Origin: an uncultured Pseudomonas sp.
Lineage (GTDB): Bacteria; Pseudomonadota; Gammaproteobacteria; Pseudomonadales; Pseudomonadaceae
Direction of reading: 5' to 3'
Assembly (NCBI RefSeq): GCF_946886105.1
Contig: NZ_CAMPHV010000004.1
Span: 1 to 64,000, forward strand
Length of the DNA stretch: 64,000 nt
Shown: piece after piece, positions 47,282 to 56,774 of the stretch
How the letters are laid out: every line of letters starts with the position of its first letter
Numbering within the stretch: the first letter of the stretch is position 1
Notes under the pieces: generated by a model
What the model was told of the DNA's origin: nothing
Seen by the model: the letters and a program-made list of their open reading frames with translations, nothing else
Database searches by the model: none
Program-made: the position numbers and the translations under genes

Positions 47282-48304
47282 TCAGCGGTTGCGCTTGGCT
47301 TCGCGGTATTCGCCTGGGGTTTGTCCGGTCCAGGCCTTGAAGCTGCGATGGAAGGAGCGCGATTCGGTAAAGCCCAGGTAGCTGGCGATATCCTGGATCG
47401 TCAGCTCGCTGCGCAGCAGGTAATGCTCGGCCAGTTCCTGGCGCAATTCGTCGAGGATCTGCTGGTAACTGGTGCCGGCCTGCTGCAGGTGGCGTTGCAG
47501 GGTGCGCACGGTCATATGGAATTTCTCCGCGACCCGTTCCTTGCGCGGCAAACCATCCTTGAGTAGCAGGCGCAGTGCGGTTTTCACCCGCTGCGGCAAC
47601 GGCTCGTCGCCATCCAGGCCGGCCATCAGAGTCAGCGCGTGCTCTTCCAGGGTGCGCAGCAGGTTGGCGTCGGCCTGGCGCAACGGCACGGCGAGGTATT
47701 CCATGGGCACCAGCAGGGCATTGCAGGATTGTGCGAAGCGCACCGGGCAACCGAACACCGTCTCGTACTCGGCTGGATCGACGTTCTCGGGCCGCGCATG
47801 CTCGAACCAGACCTCACGGGGCGAGCGCTGTGTATCGGCGATCCAGCGCGCATACAGCAGCCAGGATGCCAGCACGTTCTCCACCAGATGCCGACGGATG
47901 TCCGGCGTTTGATGCCGACAGCTCCAGATCAATTTGACCTGATCATCGGCGGCTTCGACCCGGCTTACCCCCATATCGCCGACCAGTTTCTCGTACGGCA
48001 CGATGCGGCTCATGGCTTCGCCCAGGGTGGCGCAGTTCATCGCGATGTAGCCCAGGACGCTCCAGGAGCCGGGCTGCACGTAACGCGCGCAATGCAGGCC
48101 GAACAGCGGGTCGCCGGAGATCTCCAGCAAGTGCGCCAGCAGCCGTTCATGGGTTTCCCCCGGAATGCGTTTGCCGTTGTCGGCCAGATCCGCCGCGTCT
48201 ATCCCGGCGGCGGTCAGCGCCTGGTCGATATCCAGGCCCAGGTGCTCGGCGTGGCGCAGGTATTTGAGCAGGTTGGGAACCGAGGAGTAGCCGAGGTTGT
48301 GCAT
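47282..48304 (-). CDS. AraC family regulator (OruR/ArgR-like N-terminus)
   Basis: A 340-residue regulator. Residues 1-200 are the arabinose-binding-type domain of the OruR branch (SVPNLLKYLRHAEHLGLDIDQALTAAGI). The C-terminal two helix-turn-helix motifs read KERVAEKFHMTVRTLQRHLQQAGTSYQQILDELR and TIQDIASYLGFTESRSFHRSFKAWTGQTPGEYR. It is divergent from the AGPS-like/GlpD-like/FGGY genes, and a short dyad TGTC-N7-GACA at 48343-48357 lies between them and might be its site. I infer it activates that operon in response to a glycerol-type compound. The start at 48304 has a poor ribosome site. Confidence 0.88.
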   Translation of the reverse strand: MHNLGYSSVPNLLKYLRHAEHLGLDIDQALTAAGIDAADLADNGKRIPGETHERLLAHLLEISGDPLFGLHCARYVQPGSWSVLGYIAMNCATLGEAMSRIVPYEKLVGDMGVSRVEAADDQVKLIWSCRHQTPDIRRHLVENVLASWLLYARWIADTQRSPREVWFEHARPENVDPAEYETVFGCPVRFAQSCNALLVPMEYLAVPLRQADANLLRTLEEHALTLMAGLDGDEPLPQRVKTALRLLLKDGLPRKERVAEKFHMTVRTLQRHLQQAGTSYQQILDELRQELAEHYLLRSELTIQDIASYLGFTESRSFHRSFKAWTGQTPGEYREAKRNR

Positions 48305-48424
48305 GGCTTGTTGTTCTGCTTGTCCTGATTGGCGATAGCCGCTGTCCCGATTCGACAGTGACGCTCTGGCGCGGCCAGCTAGTATAGGCAGCCATTGAGG
48401 GCGACTGAACATTCGGAGAAATAG

Positions 48425-50020
48425 ATGCGACGTTGGAACGGCTGGGGCGATGAAGCGACTGTGGTGGAACTGCCGGCCCATGGCGAGGCGTTTCTCGCCG
48501 AGTTGATCGGGCCCGGCCAGGTGCTCGCCGATGCCGGCTTCGAACAGGTGCTGGCCCAGGTGCCGGCGTCGCGTCTGGCGGCCCATCCGCTGATCTGCCT
48601 GAACCCCGAGGACCGCCTGCGCCACGCCCGCGGGCAAAGCCTGCCGGACTGGCTGGCGATGCGTTCCGGCGACTTCGGGGTGTTTCCCGACGGCGTCGCC
48701 TACCCGGAGAGCGTCGAGCAGATCCGCGCGCTGCTGGCCCTCGCCGAGCAGCAGGACATCACGTTGATCCCCTATGGCGGCGGCACGTCGGTGGCCGGGC
48801 ATATCAACCCCCAGGCCGGTAGCCGCCCGGTGTTGACCCTGTCGCTGGAGCGCATGGGCAAGCTGATCGAGATCGACCACGACAGCCTGATCGCCACTTT
48901 CGGCCCCGGCGCCAGCGGCCCTCAGGTGGAAAGCCAGTTGCGCGCCCAAGGCTATACCCTCGGCCACTTCCCGCAGTCCTGGGAGCTGTCGACCCTCGGC
49001 GGTTGGGTGGCCACGCGCTCCAGCGGCCAGCAATCGCTGCGTTATGGGCGGATCGAGCAACTGTTCGCCGGCGGCAAGGTCGAGACCTTCGCCGGCACCC
49101 TGGAAATTCCGACCTTTCCAGCTTCCGCCGCCGGCCCCGATTTGCGTGAAGTCATCATGGGCTCGGAAGGGCGCTTCGGCGTCATTTCCGAGGTCAAGGT
49201 GCGTATCACCCGCCTGGCCGAGCAGGAAAGTTTCTACGCGGTATTCCTGCCCGACTGGCAGCGGGCCTTGGCTGGTATCCGCAGCCTGGCCCAGGCGCGG
49301 GTCCCACTGTCGATGTTGCGCCTGTCCAATGCCATTGAAACCCAGACCCAACTGGCCCTGGCCGGCCACCCGCAGCAAATCGCCTGGCTGGAGAAATACC
49401 TGGGTCTACGCGGCGCCAGCGACGGCAAGTGCATGCTGACGTTCGGCGTTACCGGCAGCCGTGCGCAGAACGCCGCATCTCTCAAGCAGGCGAAGAAACT
49501 GCTGAAAAGCTTCGGCGGGGTTTTCACCGGCACCTTGCTGGGCAAGAAGTGGGCGCAGAACCGCTTCCGCTTCCCTTATTTGCGCCACGGCCTGTGGAGC
49601 GCCGGTTATGCGGTCGACACCCTGGAAACCGCCACCGACTGGAACAACGTCGACAACCTGTTGAACAAGATCGAGGCCAGCCTGCGCGACGGGCTGGGCG
49701 AGGAGGGCGAACAGGTGCACGTGTTCACCCACTTGTCGCACGTGTACAACCAGGGCTCGAGCATCTACACCACCTATGTGTTCCGCCCCGGCGGCAGTTA
49801 TGCCGAGACGCTGGCGCGCTGGCGCAAGCTCAAGCACGCCGCCAGCCAAACCATCGCCGACAACCGCGGCACCATCAGCCATCAGCATGGCGTCGGCCGC
49901 GACCACGCGTCTTATCTGGCAGCGGAGAAGGGCGAACTGGGCATCGCCGCTTTGCAGGCGTTGTCCAGCCACTTCGACCCGCAGCAGCGTCTGCTCCCCG
50001 GCGTACTGCTCGAACCATGA
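48425..50020 (+). CDS. FAD-binding oxidase, alkyl-DHAP synthase-like
   Basis: A 531-residue FAD_binding_4 protein. It starts MRRWNGWGDE, as AGPS-like bacterial proteins do; the FAD domain contains IPYGGGTSVAGHINP, and GHFPQSWELSTLGGWVATRSSGQQSLRYGRIEQL is a diagnostic segment. The C-terminal GTISHQHGVGRDH replaces the HHH motif of human alkyl-DHAP synthase with HQH. The enzyme may open or make glycerol ethers or oxidise a glycerol derivative. It overlaps the GlpD-like gene by four bases and is divergent from the AraC gene. PA3026 seems to be the PAO1 homologue. Confidence 0.85.
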   Translation: MRRWNGWGDEATVVELPAHGEAFLAELIGPGQVLADAGFEQVLAQVPASRLAAHPLICLNPEDRLRHARGQSLPDWLAMRSGDFGVFPDGVAYPESVEQIRALLALAEQQDITLIPYGGGTSVAGHINPQAGSRPVLTLSLERMGKLIEIDHDSLIATFGPGASGPQVESQLRAQGYTLGHFPQSWELSTLGGWVATRSSGQQSLRYGRIEQLFAGGKVETFAGTLEIPTFPASAAGPDLREVIMGSEGRFGVISEVKVRITRLAEQESFYAVFLPDWQRALAGIRSLAQARVPLSMLRLSNAIETQTQLALAGHPQQIAWLEKYLGLRGASDGKCMLTFGVTGSRAQNAASLKQAKKLLKSFGGVFTGTLLGKKWAQNRFRFPYLRHGLWSAGYAVDTLETATDWNNVDNLLNKIEASLRDGLGEEGEQVHVFTHLSHVYNQGSSIYTTYVFRPGGSYAETLARWRKLKHAASQTIADNRGTISHQHGVGRDHASYLAAEKGELGIAALQALSSHFDPQQRLLPGVLLEP

Positions 50021-51603
50021 ACAGCGCCTGGAATGCCGCCTGGCGTGCTCGCGCATTGCCCGAACTGGCGGCGCAGGACTGGGATCTGCTGGTGATCGGC
50101 GGCGGTATCAGCGGCGCCGGTATCCTCCGTGAGGCGGCGCGGCGCGGCTGGAAGTGTCTGCTGCTGGAACAGCGGGATTTCGCCTGGGGCACCTCCAGCC
50201 GCTCGTCGAAGATGGTGCATGGCGGCCTGCGCTATATCGCCAAGGGCCAGCTCGGCCTGACTCGCGACGCGGTGCGCGAGCGCCAGCGTTTGCTGCAGGA
50301 GGCGCCCGGGCTGGTCGAGCCCCTGAGTTTCCTGATGCCGCATTACCGGGGCGGCTTTCCCGGTCCGAAAGTTTTCGGCGGGCTGCTGGCGTTGTACGAC
50401 GCCCTGGCCGGCAAGCGCAATCACCTGTTCTATGCATTGCCGCAGCTGCGTTATCTGGTGCCTGGCCTGAAGGAAGAAGGGTTGCTCGGCGGCACGCGTT
50501 TCTTCGATGCGGTGACCGACGATGCGCGCCTGGTGCTGCGGGTGCTGGACGAAGCGCGGGCGGATGGCGGCGAAGCGCTCAACGGCATGCGGGTGGTCGA
50601 GCTGCTGCGCGAGAACGGGCGGGTCGTCGGCCTGCTCGCCGAGGACCGGGAAAGTGGCCAGCGCTATACCCTGCGTAGCCGCGCGGTGGCCCAGGCCACC
50701 GGTGCCTGGGCGGATCGCCTGCGCAAGAAAAGCGGCCCCGAGCATATCCGCCCGTTGCGCGGCAGCCATTTGCTGTTACCGGCCTGGCGCCTGCCTGTGG
50801 CCCATGCCTTGAGCTTTATGCACCAGGCGGACCAGCGTCCGGTGTTCGTCTTCCCTTGGGAAGGGGCGACCGTAGTGGGCACCACCGATTTGGATCATCG
50901 CGAGTCGCTGGATCAGGACGCGCGGATCAACAGCGGCGAACTCGACTACCTATTGGCCGCCTGCGCCCAGCAATTTCCGGCAGCTGCGATTAAGGCAGGC
51001 GATGTGCTGTCGACCTGGGCCGGGGTCCGGCCGGTGGTCAGCGACGGTGTCGAAGAGCGCAAGCCATCAGACGAAAAACGCGAGCACGCGCTGTGGGTCG
51101 AACCGGGCTGCGTGACCCTGGCCGGGGGCAAACTGACCACCTTTCGCCTGCTGGCCCTGGAAGTGCTGCAAGCCTGTGCGGGCTTTGTCGGCCGCCCGCT
51201 GGATAGCCGCGATGGCGCCACTTTTGCGCCCTGTGTCGCGCCGGCGATGGTCACGCTCAGCCCCGCTCGGCAAAGGCGTTTGATGGGCCGATACGGCCGC
51301 GCTTTACCCGAATTCCTGCTGCTCTTGGATGAACTCGGTCACGACAGCGTCGCCGGCAGCAACACGCTTTGGGCGGAATTGGCTTGGGCTGCGCAGCACG
51401 AGTTGGTGTTGCACCTCGACGATCTCCTGCTGCGACGCACCCGGCTCGGGCTGTTGCTGGCCGAAGGCGGTAAAGCCGAGTTGCCGCGGATTCGCGCGCT
51501 CTGCCAGGCGTGCCTGGGCTGGAGCGACGAGCGCTGGCAGCAGGAAGAACAGAATTACCTCGACCTCTGGCAGCGCTGCTACAGCCTGCCTTCAGACGTG
51601 TAG
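50017..51603 (+). CDS. FAD-dependent glycerol-3-phosphate dehydrogenase-like protein
   Basis: A 528-residue GlpD/GlpA-type enzyme. The N-terminal dinucleotide motif is DLLVIGGGISGAGILREAARRG, followed by GTSSRSSKMVHGGLRYIAKGQLGLTRDAVRERQ, which is the GlpD signature; the C-terminal helical domain begins near ARQRRLMGRYG. It would oxidise glycerol-3-phosphate or an alkylated version, giving DHAP and passing electrons to quinone. The start ATG at 50017 overlaps the AGPS-like stop. It is not the main GlpD by position, since it lies in the ether-type cluster. Confidence 0.88.
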   Translation: MNSAWNAAWRARALPELAAQDWDLLVIGGGISGAGILREAARRGWKCLLLEQRDFAWGTSSRSSKMVHGGLRYIAKGQLGLTRDAVRERQRLLQEAPGLVEPLSFLMPHYRGGFPGPKVFGGLLALYDALAGKRNHLFYALPQLRYLVPGLKEEGLLGGTRFFDAVTDDARLVLRVLDEARADGGEALNGMRVVELLRENGRVVGLLAEDRESGQRYTLRSRAVAQATGAWADRLRKKSGPEHIRPLRGSHLLLPAWRLPVAHALSFMHQADQRPVFVFPWEGATVVGTTDLDHRESLDQDARINSGELDYLLAACAQQFPAAAIKAGDVLSTWAGVRPVVSDGVEERKPSDEKREHALWVEPGCVTLAGGKLTTFRLLALEVLQACAGFVGRPLDSRDGATFAPCVAPAMVTLSPARQRRLMGRYGRALPEFLLLLDELGHDSVAGSNTLWAELAWAAQHELVLHLDDLLLRRTRLGLLLAEGGKAELPRIRALCQACLGWSDERWQQEEQNYLDLWQRCYSLPSDV

Positions 51604-51741
51604 GACCGCAGCAAGCTGGCTCCTACAACGTTTGCTTGGCGACCTCTCCCTACAGAGGAAAGGGCGGCGCGCAGGCGGAACGCAGCGATACCCGTCGAGC
51701 CAATAAGCGACAACCAACGAATTTATGAAAAGGATTGCGTC
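51604..51741. repeat. REP-like sequence between GlpD-like and FGGY genes
   Basis: gcagcaagctggctcctacaacg at 51608-51630 is a partial copy of the REP-like sequence at about 19728-19750, and tccctacagaggaaag follows. The remaining 100 bases hold the FGGY ribosome site (aaaagga) before a TTG start. No clear terminator is seen. Confidence 0.5.
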
Positions 51742-53301
51742 TTGAGCGAACAAAGCTACCTGTTGACCATCGACAACGGCACCCAGAGCGTGCGCGCGCT
51801 GTTGTTCGACCTGCAGGGCAACCTGGTCGGCAAGGGCAAGGTGGAACTCGAGGCCTACTACTCCCAACAACCCGGTTGGGCCGAGCAGGACCCGGACTAT
51901 TACTGGGCCAGCCTCGGCGAAGCCTGCCGGCGCCTGTGGGCGCAGGTGGATATCGACCGTAGCCTGATCAAGGGCGTGTCCTTGACCACTCAGCGCGGCA
52001 CCCTGATCAATGTCGATGCCGCGGGTAAGCCGTTACGTCCGGCGATCCTCTGGCTGGACCAGCGCCGCGCCGAGGTTCCGGGCGCGATCAAGGGGCCCTG
52101 GGGCTGGCTGTTCAAGCTGCTCGGCGTGGAGGAAACCGTCGATCACTTTCGCGCCCAGGCCGAGGTCAACTGGATCGCGCAGAACCAGCCCGAAATATGG
52201 GCGAAAACCGATAAGGTGCTCCTCCTCTCCGGCTTTCTCACCCATCGCTTGTGCGGCCGTTTCGTCGATTCCGTGGGCTGCTGCGTGGCCTACCTGCCGT
52301 TCGACTACAAACGCCTGCAATGGGCCAAAGCCAGCGATTGGAAATGGCAGGCGATGCCGGTGCGCCGCGCGCAATTGCCCGAACTCTGCAAACCCGGTGA
52401 GCGGCTGGGCAGCATCACCGCCGCCGCCAGCGCACACACCGGCATTCCCGAAGGCCTGCCGTTGATCGCCGCCGCCGCCGACAAGGCCTGCGAGGTACTC
52501 GGCGCCGGCGTGCTGGAGCCGCACACGGCCTGCCTGTCCTACGGCACCACTGCGACCATCAACACCACGCGGCAGCAATACCTGGAAACCGTTGCGCTGA
52601 TCCCGCCGTACCCGGCGGCGATCCCCGATCGCTTCAACACCGAGGTGATGATCTATCGCGGTTTCTGGATGGTCAGTTGGTTCAAGCAGGAGTTCGGCTT
52701 GCGCGAGATGCAGCGCGCCGCCGAATTGGGCGTCGAGCCGGAGGCGCTGTTCGACGAACTGGTCGATTCGGTGCCGCCGGGTTCCATGGGGCTGACCCTG
52801 CAACCGTATTGGTCGCCGGGTATTCGCGAGCCGGGCCTGGAGGCCAAGGGGTCGATCATCGGCTTTGGCGATGTGCATACCCGGGCTCACATCTACCGCG
52901 CGATTCTCGAGGGACTGGCCTACGCCTTGCGCCAGGGCAAGGAGAAGATCGAAAAGCGCTCGGGCAGCAAGATCACCCGTTTGCGCGTGTCCGGCGGCGG
53001 TTCGCAGAGCGACGCGGCGATGCAACTGACCGCCGATATATTCGGTTTGCCGGCCGAACGCCCGCATGTCTATGAAACCTCAGGGCTGGGCGCCGCCATC
53101 GATTGTGCCGTCGGCCTCGGCCTGTATCCCGATTTCCCTTCGGCGATCGCGGCCATGACCCGGGTCGGCCGGGTATTCGAGCCGAATCCGGCGGCACAGC
53201 GCACCTACGAGCAGCTGTATCGCGAGGTCTATCAGCGCATGTACCGGCAACTCAAGCCGCTGTATCGCAAGATTCGCCAGATTACCGGCTATCCGGCCTA
53301 G
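51742..53301 (+). CDS. FGGY family carbohydrate kinase
   Basis: A 519-residue sugar or polyol kinase. [22 protein letters not shown] is the first phosphate-binding segment, then [15 protein letters not shown], and the C-terminal FGGY block has [55 protein letters not shown]. The likely substrate is glycerol or a related polyol, given the GlpD-like neighbour, but the sequence does not show which. The start is TTG at 51742, since the only nearby ATG is out of frame; aaagga lies upstream. PA3024 appears to be the PAO1 counterpart. Confidence 0.88.
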   Translation: MSEQSYLLTIDNGTQSVRALLFDLQGNLVGKGKVELEAYYSQQPGWAEQDPDYYWASLGEACRRLWAQVDIDRSLIKGVSLTTQRGTLINVDAAGKPLRPAILWLDQRRAEVPGAIKGPWGWLFKLLGVEETVDHFRAQAEVNWIAQNQPEIWAKTDKVLLLSGFLTHRLCGRFVDSVGCCVAYLPFDYKRLQWAKASDWKWQAMPVRRAQLPELCKPGERLGSITAAASAHTGIPEGLPLIAAAADKACEVLGAGVLEPHTACLSYGTTATINTTRQQYLETVALIPPYPAAIPDRFNTEVMIYRGFWMVSWFKQEFGLREMQRAAELGVEPEALFDELVDSVPPGSMGLTLQPYWSPGIREPGLEAKGSIIGFGDVHTRAHIYRAILEGLAYALRQGKEKIEKRSGSKITRLRVSGGGSQSDAAMQLTADIFGLPAERPHVYETSGLGAAIDCAVGLGLYPDFPSAIAAMTRVGRVFEPNPAAQRTYEQLYREVYQRMYRQLKPLYRKIRQITGYPA

Positions 53302-53535
53302 CGCTGCGAACACCGGCTAAGCTTGTCGCTGGTGGGCTATCAGCCGACGGCGTGCCCTGCGCGGGCATGCCGTTCATACTGTTGTGGTCGAAAAATCCCT
53401 GAACGCGCAGGCCGAAATCGACGTGGTCGTCTAAAGTCCTACTAGGAAGCGCGTGTCCGCCGCGAGCGCTGGGCTGGAGCCCGGCACAGGACGCGAAAGC
53501 ACTACGACAACCAATAAGAGTTAGGGGACGCCAGC

Positions 53536-53895
53536 TTGAAGATACTCATAGTGGACGATTCAGCCATGTCGCGGAAACTGGTGATGAAAGCCCTGCCGGC
53601 GGATTTGGATGCACAGATAACTCAGGCGGCCAATGGCGAAGAAGCATTGGCGGCTTATCATGCGGGGCATGCCGAGGTAATCTTTCTCGACCTGACTATG
53701 CCGGTAATGGACGGTTTTCGCACGTTGGAGCAACTCAAACGCGAGGATGCCAACGCTGTGGTCATCGTTATCAGTGCCGATATTCAACCCCAGGCGCAGC
53801 AACGAGTGCGTGAACTCGGCGCGGCGGCCTTTGTGAAGAAACCCATCACCCCCGAGGCCATGCAAGCGGCTTTGTATGAAATAGGGCTGGTGTAG
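53536..53895 (+). CDS. CheY-like single-domain response regulator
   Basis: A 119-residue receiver without output domain. The acidic pair is in LIVDDSAMSRKL, the phosphoacceptor D52 in IFLDLTMPVMDG, Ser80 in VIVISAD and K102 in FVKKPITPE. It starts with TTG at 53536 after aggggac. Its stop is two bases before the CheC-like gene and the kinase follows, so a single-domain regulator, a phosphatase and a kinase form one operon. No motor switch binding partner is encoded nearby, so the output may be other than flagellar. Confidence 0.92.
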   Translation: MKILIVDDSAMSRKLVMKALPADLDAQITQAANGEEALAAYHAGHAEVIFLDLTMPVMDGFRTLEQLKREDANAVVIVISADIQPQAQQRVRELGAAAFVKKPITPEAMQAALYEIGLV

Positions 53896-53897
53896 GA

Positions 53898-54515
53898 ATG
53901 AGCAGTCAATTGGCAAACCTAAGCGAAGACCAACGCGACGCCTTGCAGGAACTGATGAACGTGGCCATGGGCCAGGCCGCCGATCGCCTGGCCCGCTTGA
54001 CCGAAACCTTCGTCACGCTGTCCGTGCCGCGTATTCACCCCGCCGACGTGACCAACACCAGCTTGCTCGATCAGCTGATGATCGCCGGCCAGCCGGCCGT
54101 CATCACCCGTCAGTCCTTCCTCGGCCGGCTGCGCGGCGAGGTGATGGTGTGCTTCGGCGAGAATGGCGCCGAACAACTGGCCGGTCTGATGGGCTATGAG
54201 GGCGTGGAGCACAGCAGCATTCAGGACGAACTGATGCTGGATGTGACCAATATCCTCACCGGCGCCTGCATCAACGGCCTGGCCCAGCAGATCGAGATCA
54301 AGGTCAGTTACGGCTCGCCATCCATGCTCTCGCGCGGCCGCTCGTTGCAGGAAGTCCTCGGCTCCCAGGAGTTGCGCGGGCATCAGGCGCTGGTGCTGGA
54401 AATCCATTTCGAAGTGGCAACCCATAGTTTCTATTGCGATTTGCTGGTGTGCATCGCCGAAGACACCGTGGCCACCGTTATCGAGGTGATCGATCAGGTG
54501 TTGAGCGATATTTGA
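53898..54515 (+). CDS. CheC/CheX family CheY-P phosphatase-like protein
   Basis: A 205-residue protein with two CheC phosphatase motifs. The first is complete: D14, E18, N21 and P44 (DALQELMN then 22 residues to Pro). The second is E111, D115, N118 and P141, so Asp replaces the catalytic Glu; this half may be weak. CheC proteins dephosphorylate CheY-P. The CheC-like length and two motifs make CheC a better name than CheX. It begins two bases after the CheY-like gene and ends 54 bases before the kinase. Confidence 0.85.
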   Translation: MSSQLANLSEDQRDALQELMNVAMGQAADRLARLTETFVTLSVPRIHPADVTNTSLLDQLMIAGQPAVITRQSFLGRLRGEVMVCFGENGAEQLAGLMGYEGVEHSSIQDELMLDVTNILTGACINGLAQQIEIKVSYGSPSMLSRGRSLQEVLGSQELRGHQALVLEIHFEVATHSFYCDLLVCIAEDTVATVIEVIDQVLSDI

Positions 54516-54569
54516 CTGCGGCCTGCCGCGATCCGGATGGGTACACCATCATCTGAATAAGGATGCGAG

Positions 54570-55892
54570 ATGACGTCTGCCTCAGGAACTTCAGGAGAAG
54601 TACTACCCGCAGAGTTAGTGGAGGTATTGCAAAGCATTAATCTCGGAGTGTTGTTGCTCGATAGCGACTACCGGGTGGCGTTCTGGAACGACTTCATGGT
54701 GATCCACAGCGGCAAGGACAGCGCCGAGGTGAGAGGGCGGTTGTTGTTCGATATTTTTCCGGAGTTGCCAAGGCTTTGGGTCGAGAAGAAAGTCGACGGG
54801 GTTTTCGCCTTGCAGAACCTCGCATTCACCTCCTGGCAGCAACGCCCGCACCTGTTCAATTTCTCCGGTAGCCGGCCCATCACCGGCTTGAGCGAGATGA
54901 TGTACCAGAACTGCACCTTTTCGCCGATGGTCGAGGCTTCGGGCAGCGTCAAGTACGTGTGCCTGACTATTGCCGACGCGACCGAGACCGCTGCCCAGCA
55001 TCTGGAACTCGAGCGCCTCAACGAGCTCCTGCAAGATGAAAAAAACGAGCAGGCGCGCCTGATCCGCAAACTCGAAGATGCCCAGGCGCAATTGCTGCAA
55101 TCGGAAAAAATGGCGGCGATCGGCCAGTTGGCCGCCGGCGTGGCCCATGAAATCAACAACCCGGTGGGTTACGTCTATTCCAACTTCAGCAGCCTGGAAC
55201 GCTATGTGGAGGACCTGTTCCGCCTGATCGAGACTTATCAGACAGTGGCGGCCGAGCATCAGGACCCGGCGTTGCGCACGCGACTGGAGCAGGCCAATCA
55301 GACCCTCGATTACGATTTTCTGCGCAGCGATATGGCCGACCTGGTGCGCGAATCGCGTCAGGGGCTGGAGCGGGTCAAGCAGATCGTTCAGGACTTACGC
55401 GATTTTTCCCATATCGACTCCGGCGATTGGCAGATGACCGATCTGCACAAGGGTCTCGACAGCACCTTGAACGTGATTTGGAACGAGATCAAATTCAAAG
55501 CCGAGGTGGTCAAGAACTACGGCGACTTACCGGAAGTTCAGTGTCTGGGCTCGCAGCTCAATCAGGTGTTCATGAACCTGATCATCAACGCCGCCCATGC
55601 CATCGAGCAGCAGGGCACCATCTGGCTGGAAACCGGCACCCAGGACGATTGGGTGTTCGTGCGGGTGCGCGACAGCGGCGCCGGCATCGATCCGGAACAT
55701 CTGACGCGATTGTTCGATCCCTTCTTCACCACCAAGCCGGTAGGCCAGGGCACCGGCCTCGGGCTGTCGGTGTCCTACAGCATCGTCGGCAAGCATCACG
55801 GGCGCCTGGAGGTTGAGAGCGAACCGGGACAAGGCGCCACCTTCACCGTCTGGCTACCGAGAATGCAGCCGGCAAGCGAGGAACACGCCTAG
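54570..55892 (+). CDS. PAS domain sensor histidine kinase
   Basis: A 440-residue soluble kinase. A PAS domain covers about 18-135 (INLGVLLLDSDYRVAFWNDFMVIHSG), a coiled coil about 140-180, then HisKA with H193 in VAHEINNPVGYVYSN, and the ATPase domain with NLIINAAHAIEQQG, DSGAGI and GTGLGLSVS. No membrane segment is visible, so it senses a cytosolic signal. It has aaggat upstream of the ATG at 54570. As the third gene with CheY-like and CheC-like products it probably phosphorylates that CheY. Confidence 0.93.
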   Translation: MTSASGTSGEVLPAELVEVLQSINLGVLLLDSDYRVAFWNDFMVIHSGKDSAEVRGRLLFDIFPELPRLWVEKKVDGVFALQNLAFTSWQQRPHLFNFSGSRPITGLSEMMYQNCTFSPMVEASGSVKYVCLTIADATETAAQHLELERLNELLQDEKNEQARLIRKLEDAQAQLLQSEKMAAIGQLAAGVAHEINNPVGYVYSNFSSLERYVEDLFRLIETYQTVAAEHQDPALRTRLEQANQTLDYDFLRSDMADLVRESRQGLERVKQIVQDLRDFSHIDSGDWQMTDLHKGLDSTLNVIWNEIKFKAEVVKNYGDLPEVQCLGSQLNQVFMNLIINAAHAIEQQGTIWLETGTQDDWVFVRVRDSGAGIDPEHLTRLFDPFFTTKPVGQGTGLGLSVSYSIVGKHHGRLEVESEPGQGATFTVWLPRMQPASEEHA

Positions 55893-55972
55893 CCCTGCGA
55901 GTCCGGAATTGTTCCTTGGCCATAGGGTGCAGTCGCAGCCCGGGCAAACGCAGGCCGCATCCGAATCCCGCC

Positions 55973-56671
55973 CTAGGCCACATCCACCAAGACGATCTCG
56001 CTATCTTCCATTGCCGTTATATGGACCACGTCTAGGTCGCTCACCGCCACGCCATCGCGCGCCTGCGCCGGCACGCCGTTGATTTCGAATGAGCCGCTGG
56101 CTGCCACCAGATAGGCTTTACGGCCTTTGCCCAGCGGGTATTCGACCTGTTGGCCGGCCCGCAGCGTGGCTGCCGCCAACCTGGCGCGGACGCGGATCGG
56201 CAAGGCCTCGTCATCTTCGGCGTAGCCGCTGGCCAGGGTAACGAAAGCCCCGGCCCGCTCGCCCTTGGGAAAAGGTTTGGCCCCCCAGGACGGCGGCAAA
56301 CCGGCGCGGTCGGGCTGGATCCATATCTGGAACAGCTGGGTCGTCGTATCGTCGAGATTGAACTCGCTGTGGGCGATACCGGTGCCGGCGCTCATGACCT
56401 GTACGTCGCCGGCCTCGGTACGGCCCTCGTTGCCTAAGCTGTCCTTATGGGTGATGGCACCCTGGCGCACATAAGTGATGATTTCCATGTCGCGGTGGGG
56501 GTGCGTTGGGAAGCCTGAATGCGGGGCGATTTCATCGTCGTTCCAGACCCGCAGCTGTCCCCAGTTCATGCGCTCGGGGTCATGGTAGCTGGCGAACGAA
56601 AAATGATGACGGGCATCGAGCCAGCCGTGCTGGGCGTGGCCGAGTTGGGCAAAGGGGCGTACTTCGATCAT
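55973..56671 (-). CDS. Pirin family protein (quercetinase-like)
   Basis: A 232-residue cupin-fold protein. Metal ligands of pirins are visible in HSGFPTHPHRDMEIITYVRQGAITHKDSLGN and GTGIAHSEFN. Some bacterial pirins show quercetin dioxygenase activity, but the native role is unknown. The ATG at 56671 (MIEVRPFAQ) is preferred because gagg lies seven bases upstream; an ATG four codons earlier has no such site. The AT-rich divergent gap to yegS contains three palindromes. Confidence 0.9.
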   Translation of the reverse strand: MIEVRPFAQLGHAQHGWLDARHHFSFASYHDPERMNWGQLRVWNDDEIAPHSGFPTHPHRDMEIITYVRQGAITHKDSLGNEGRTEAGDVQVMSAGTGIAHSEFNLDDTTTQLFQIWIQPDRAGLPPSWGAKPFPKGERAGAFVTLASGYAEDDEALPIRVRARLAAATLRAGQQVEYPLGKGRKAYLVAASGSFEINGVPAQARDGVAVSDLDVVHITAMEDSEIVLVDVA

Positions 56672-56708
56672 GTGCGGCCTCATCGTTGTCAGGAGTAATG
56701 AGTACAAT

Positions 56709-56774
56709 GATCTATCAAGATTGATCGATATTAAATGCGATAATTTTCGTACTTAATATCTATTGGGTAGATAT
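56709..56774. promoter_or_regulatory. Cluster of three AT-rich palindromes upstream of pirin
   Basis: Three dyads lie within 66 bases: an imperfect 8+8 gatctatc/gattgatc (56709-56716, 56719-56726); a perfect gatattaa/ttaatatc (56727-56734, 56753-56760) and a perfect atatcta/tagatat (56756-56762, 56768-56774). They occupy the gap between divergent pirin and yegS. I read them as candidate operators for a regulator encoded elsewhere, perhaps LysR or TetR type. Confidence 0.55.
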
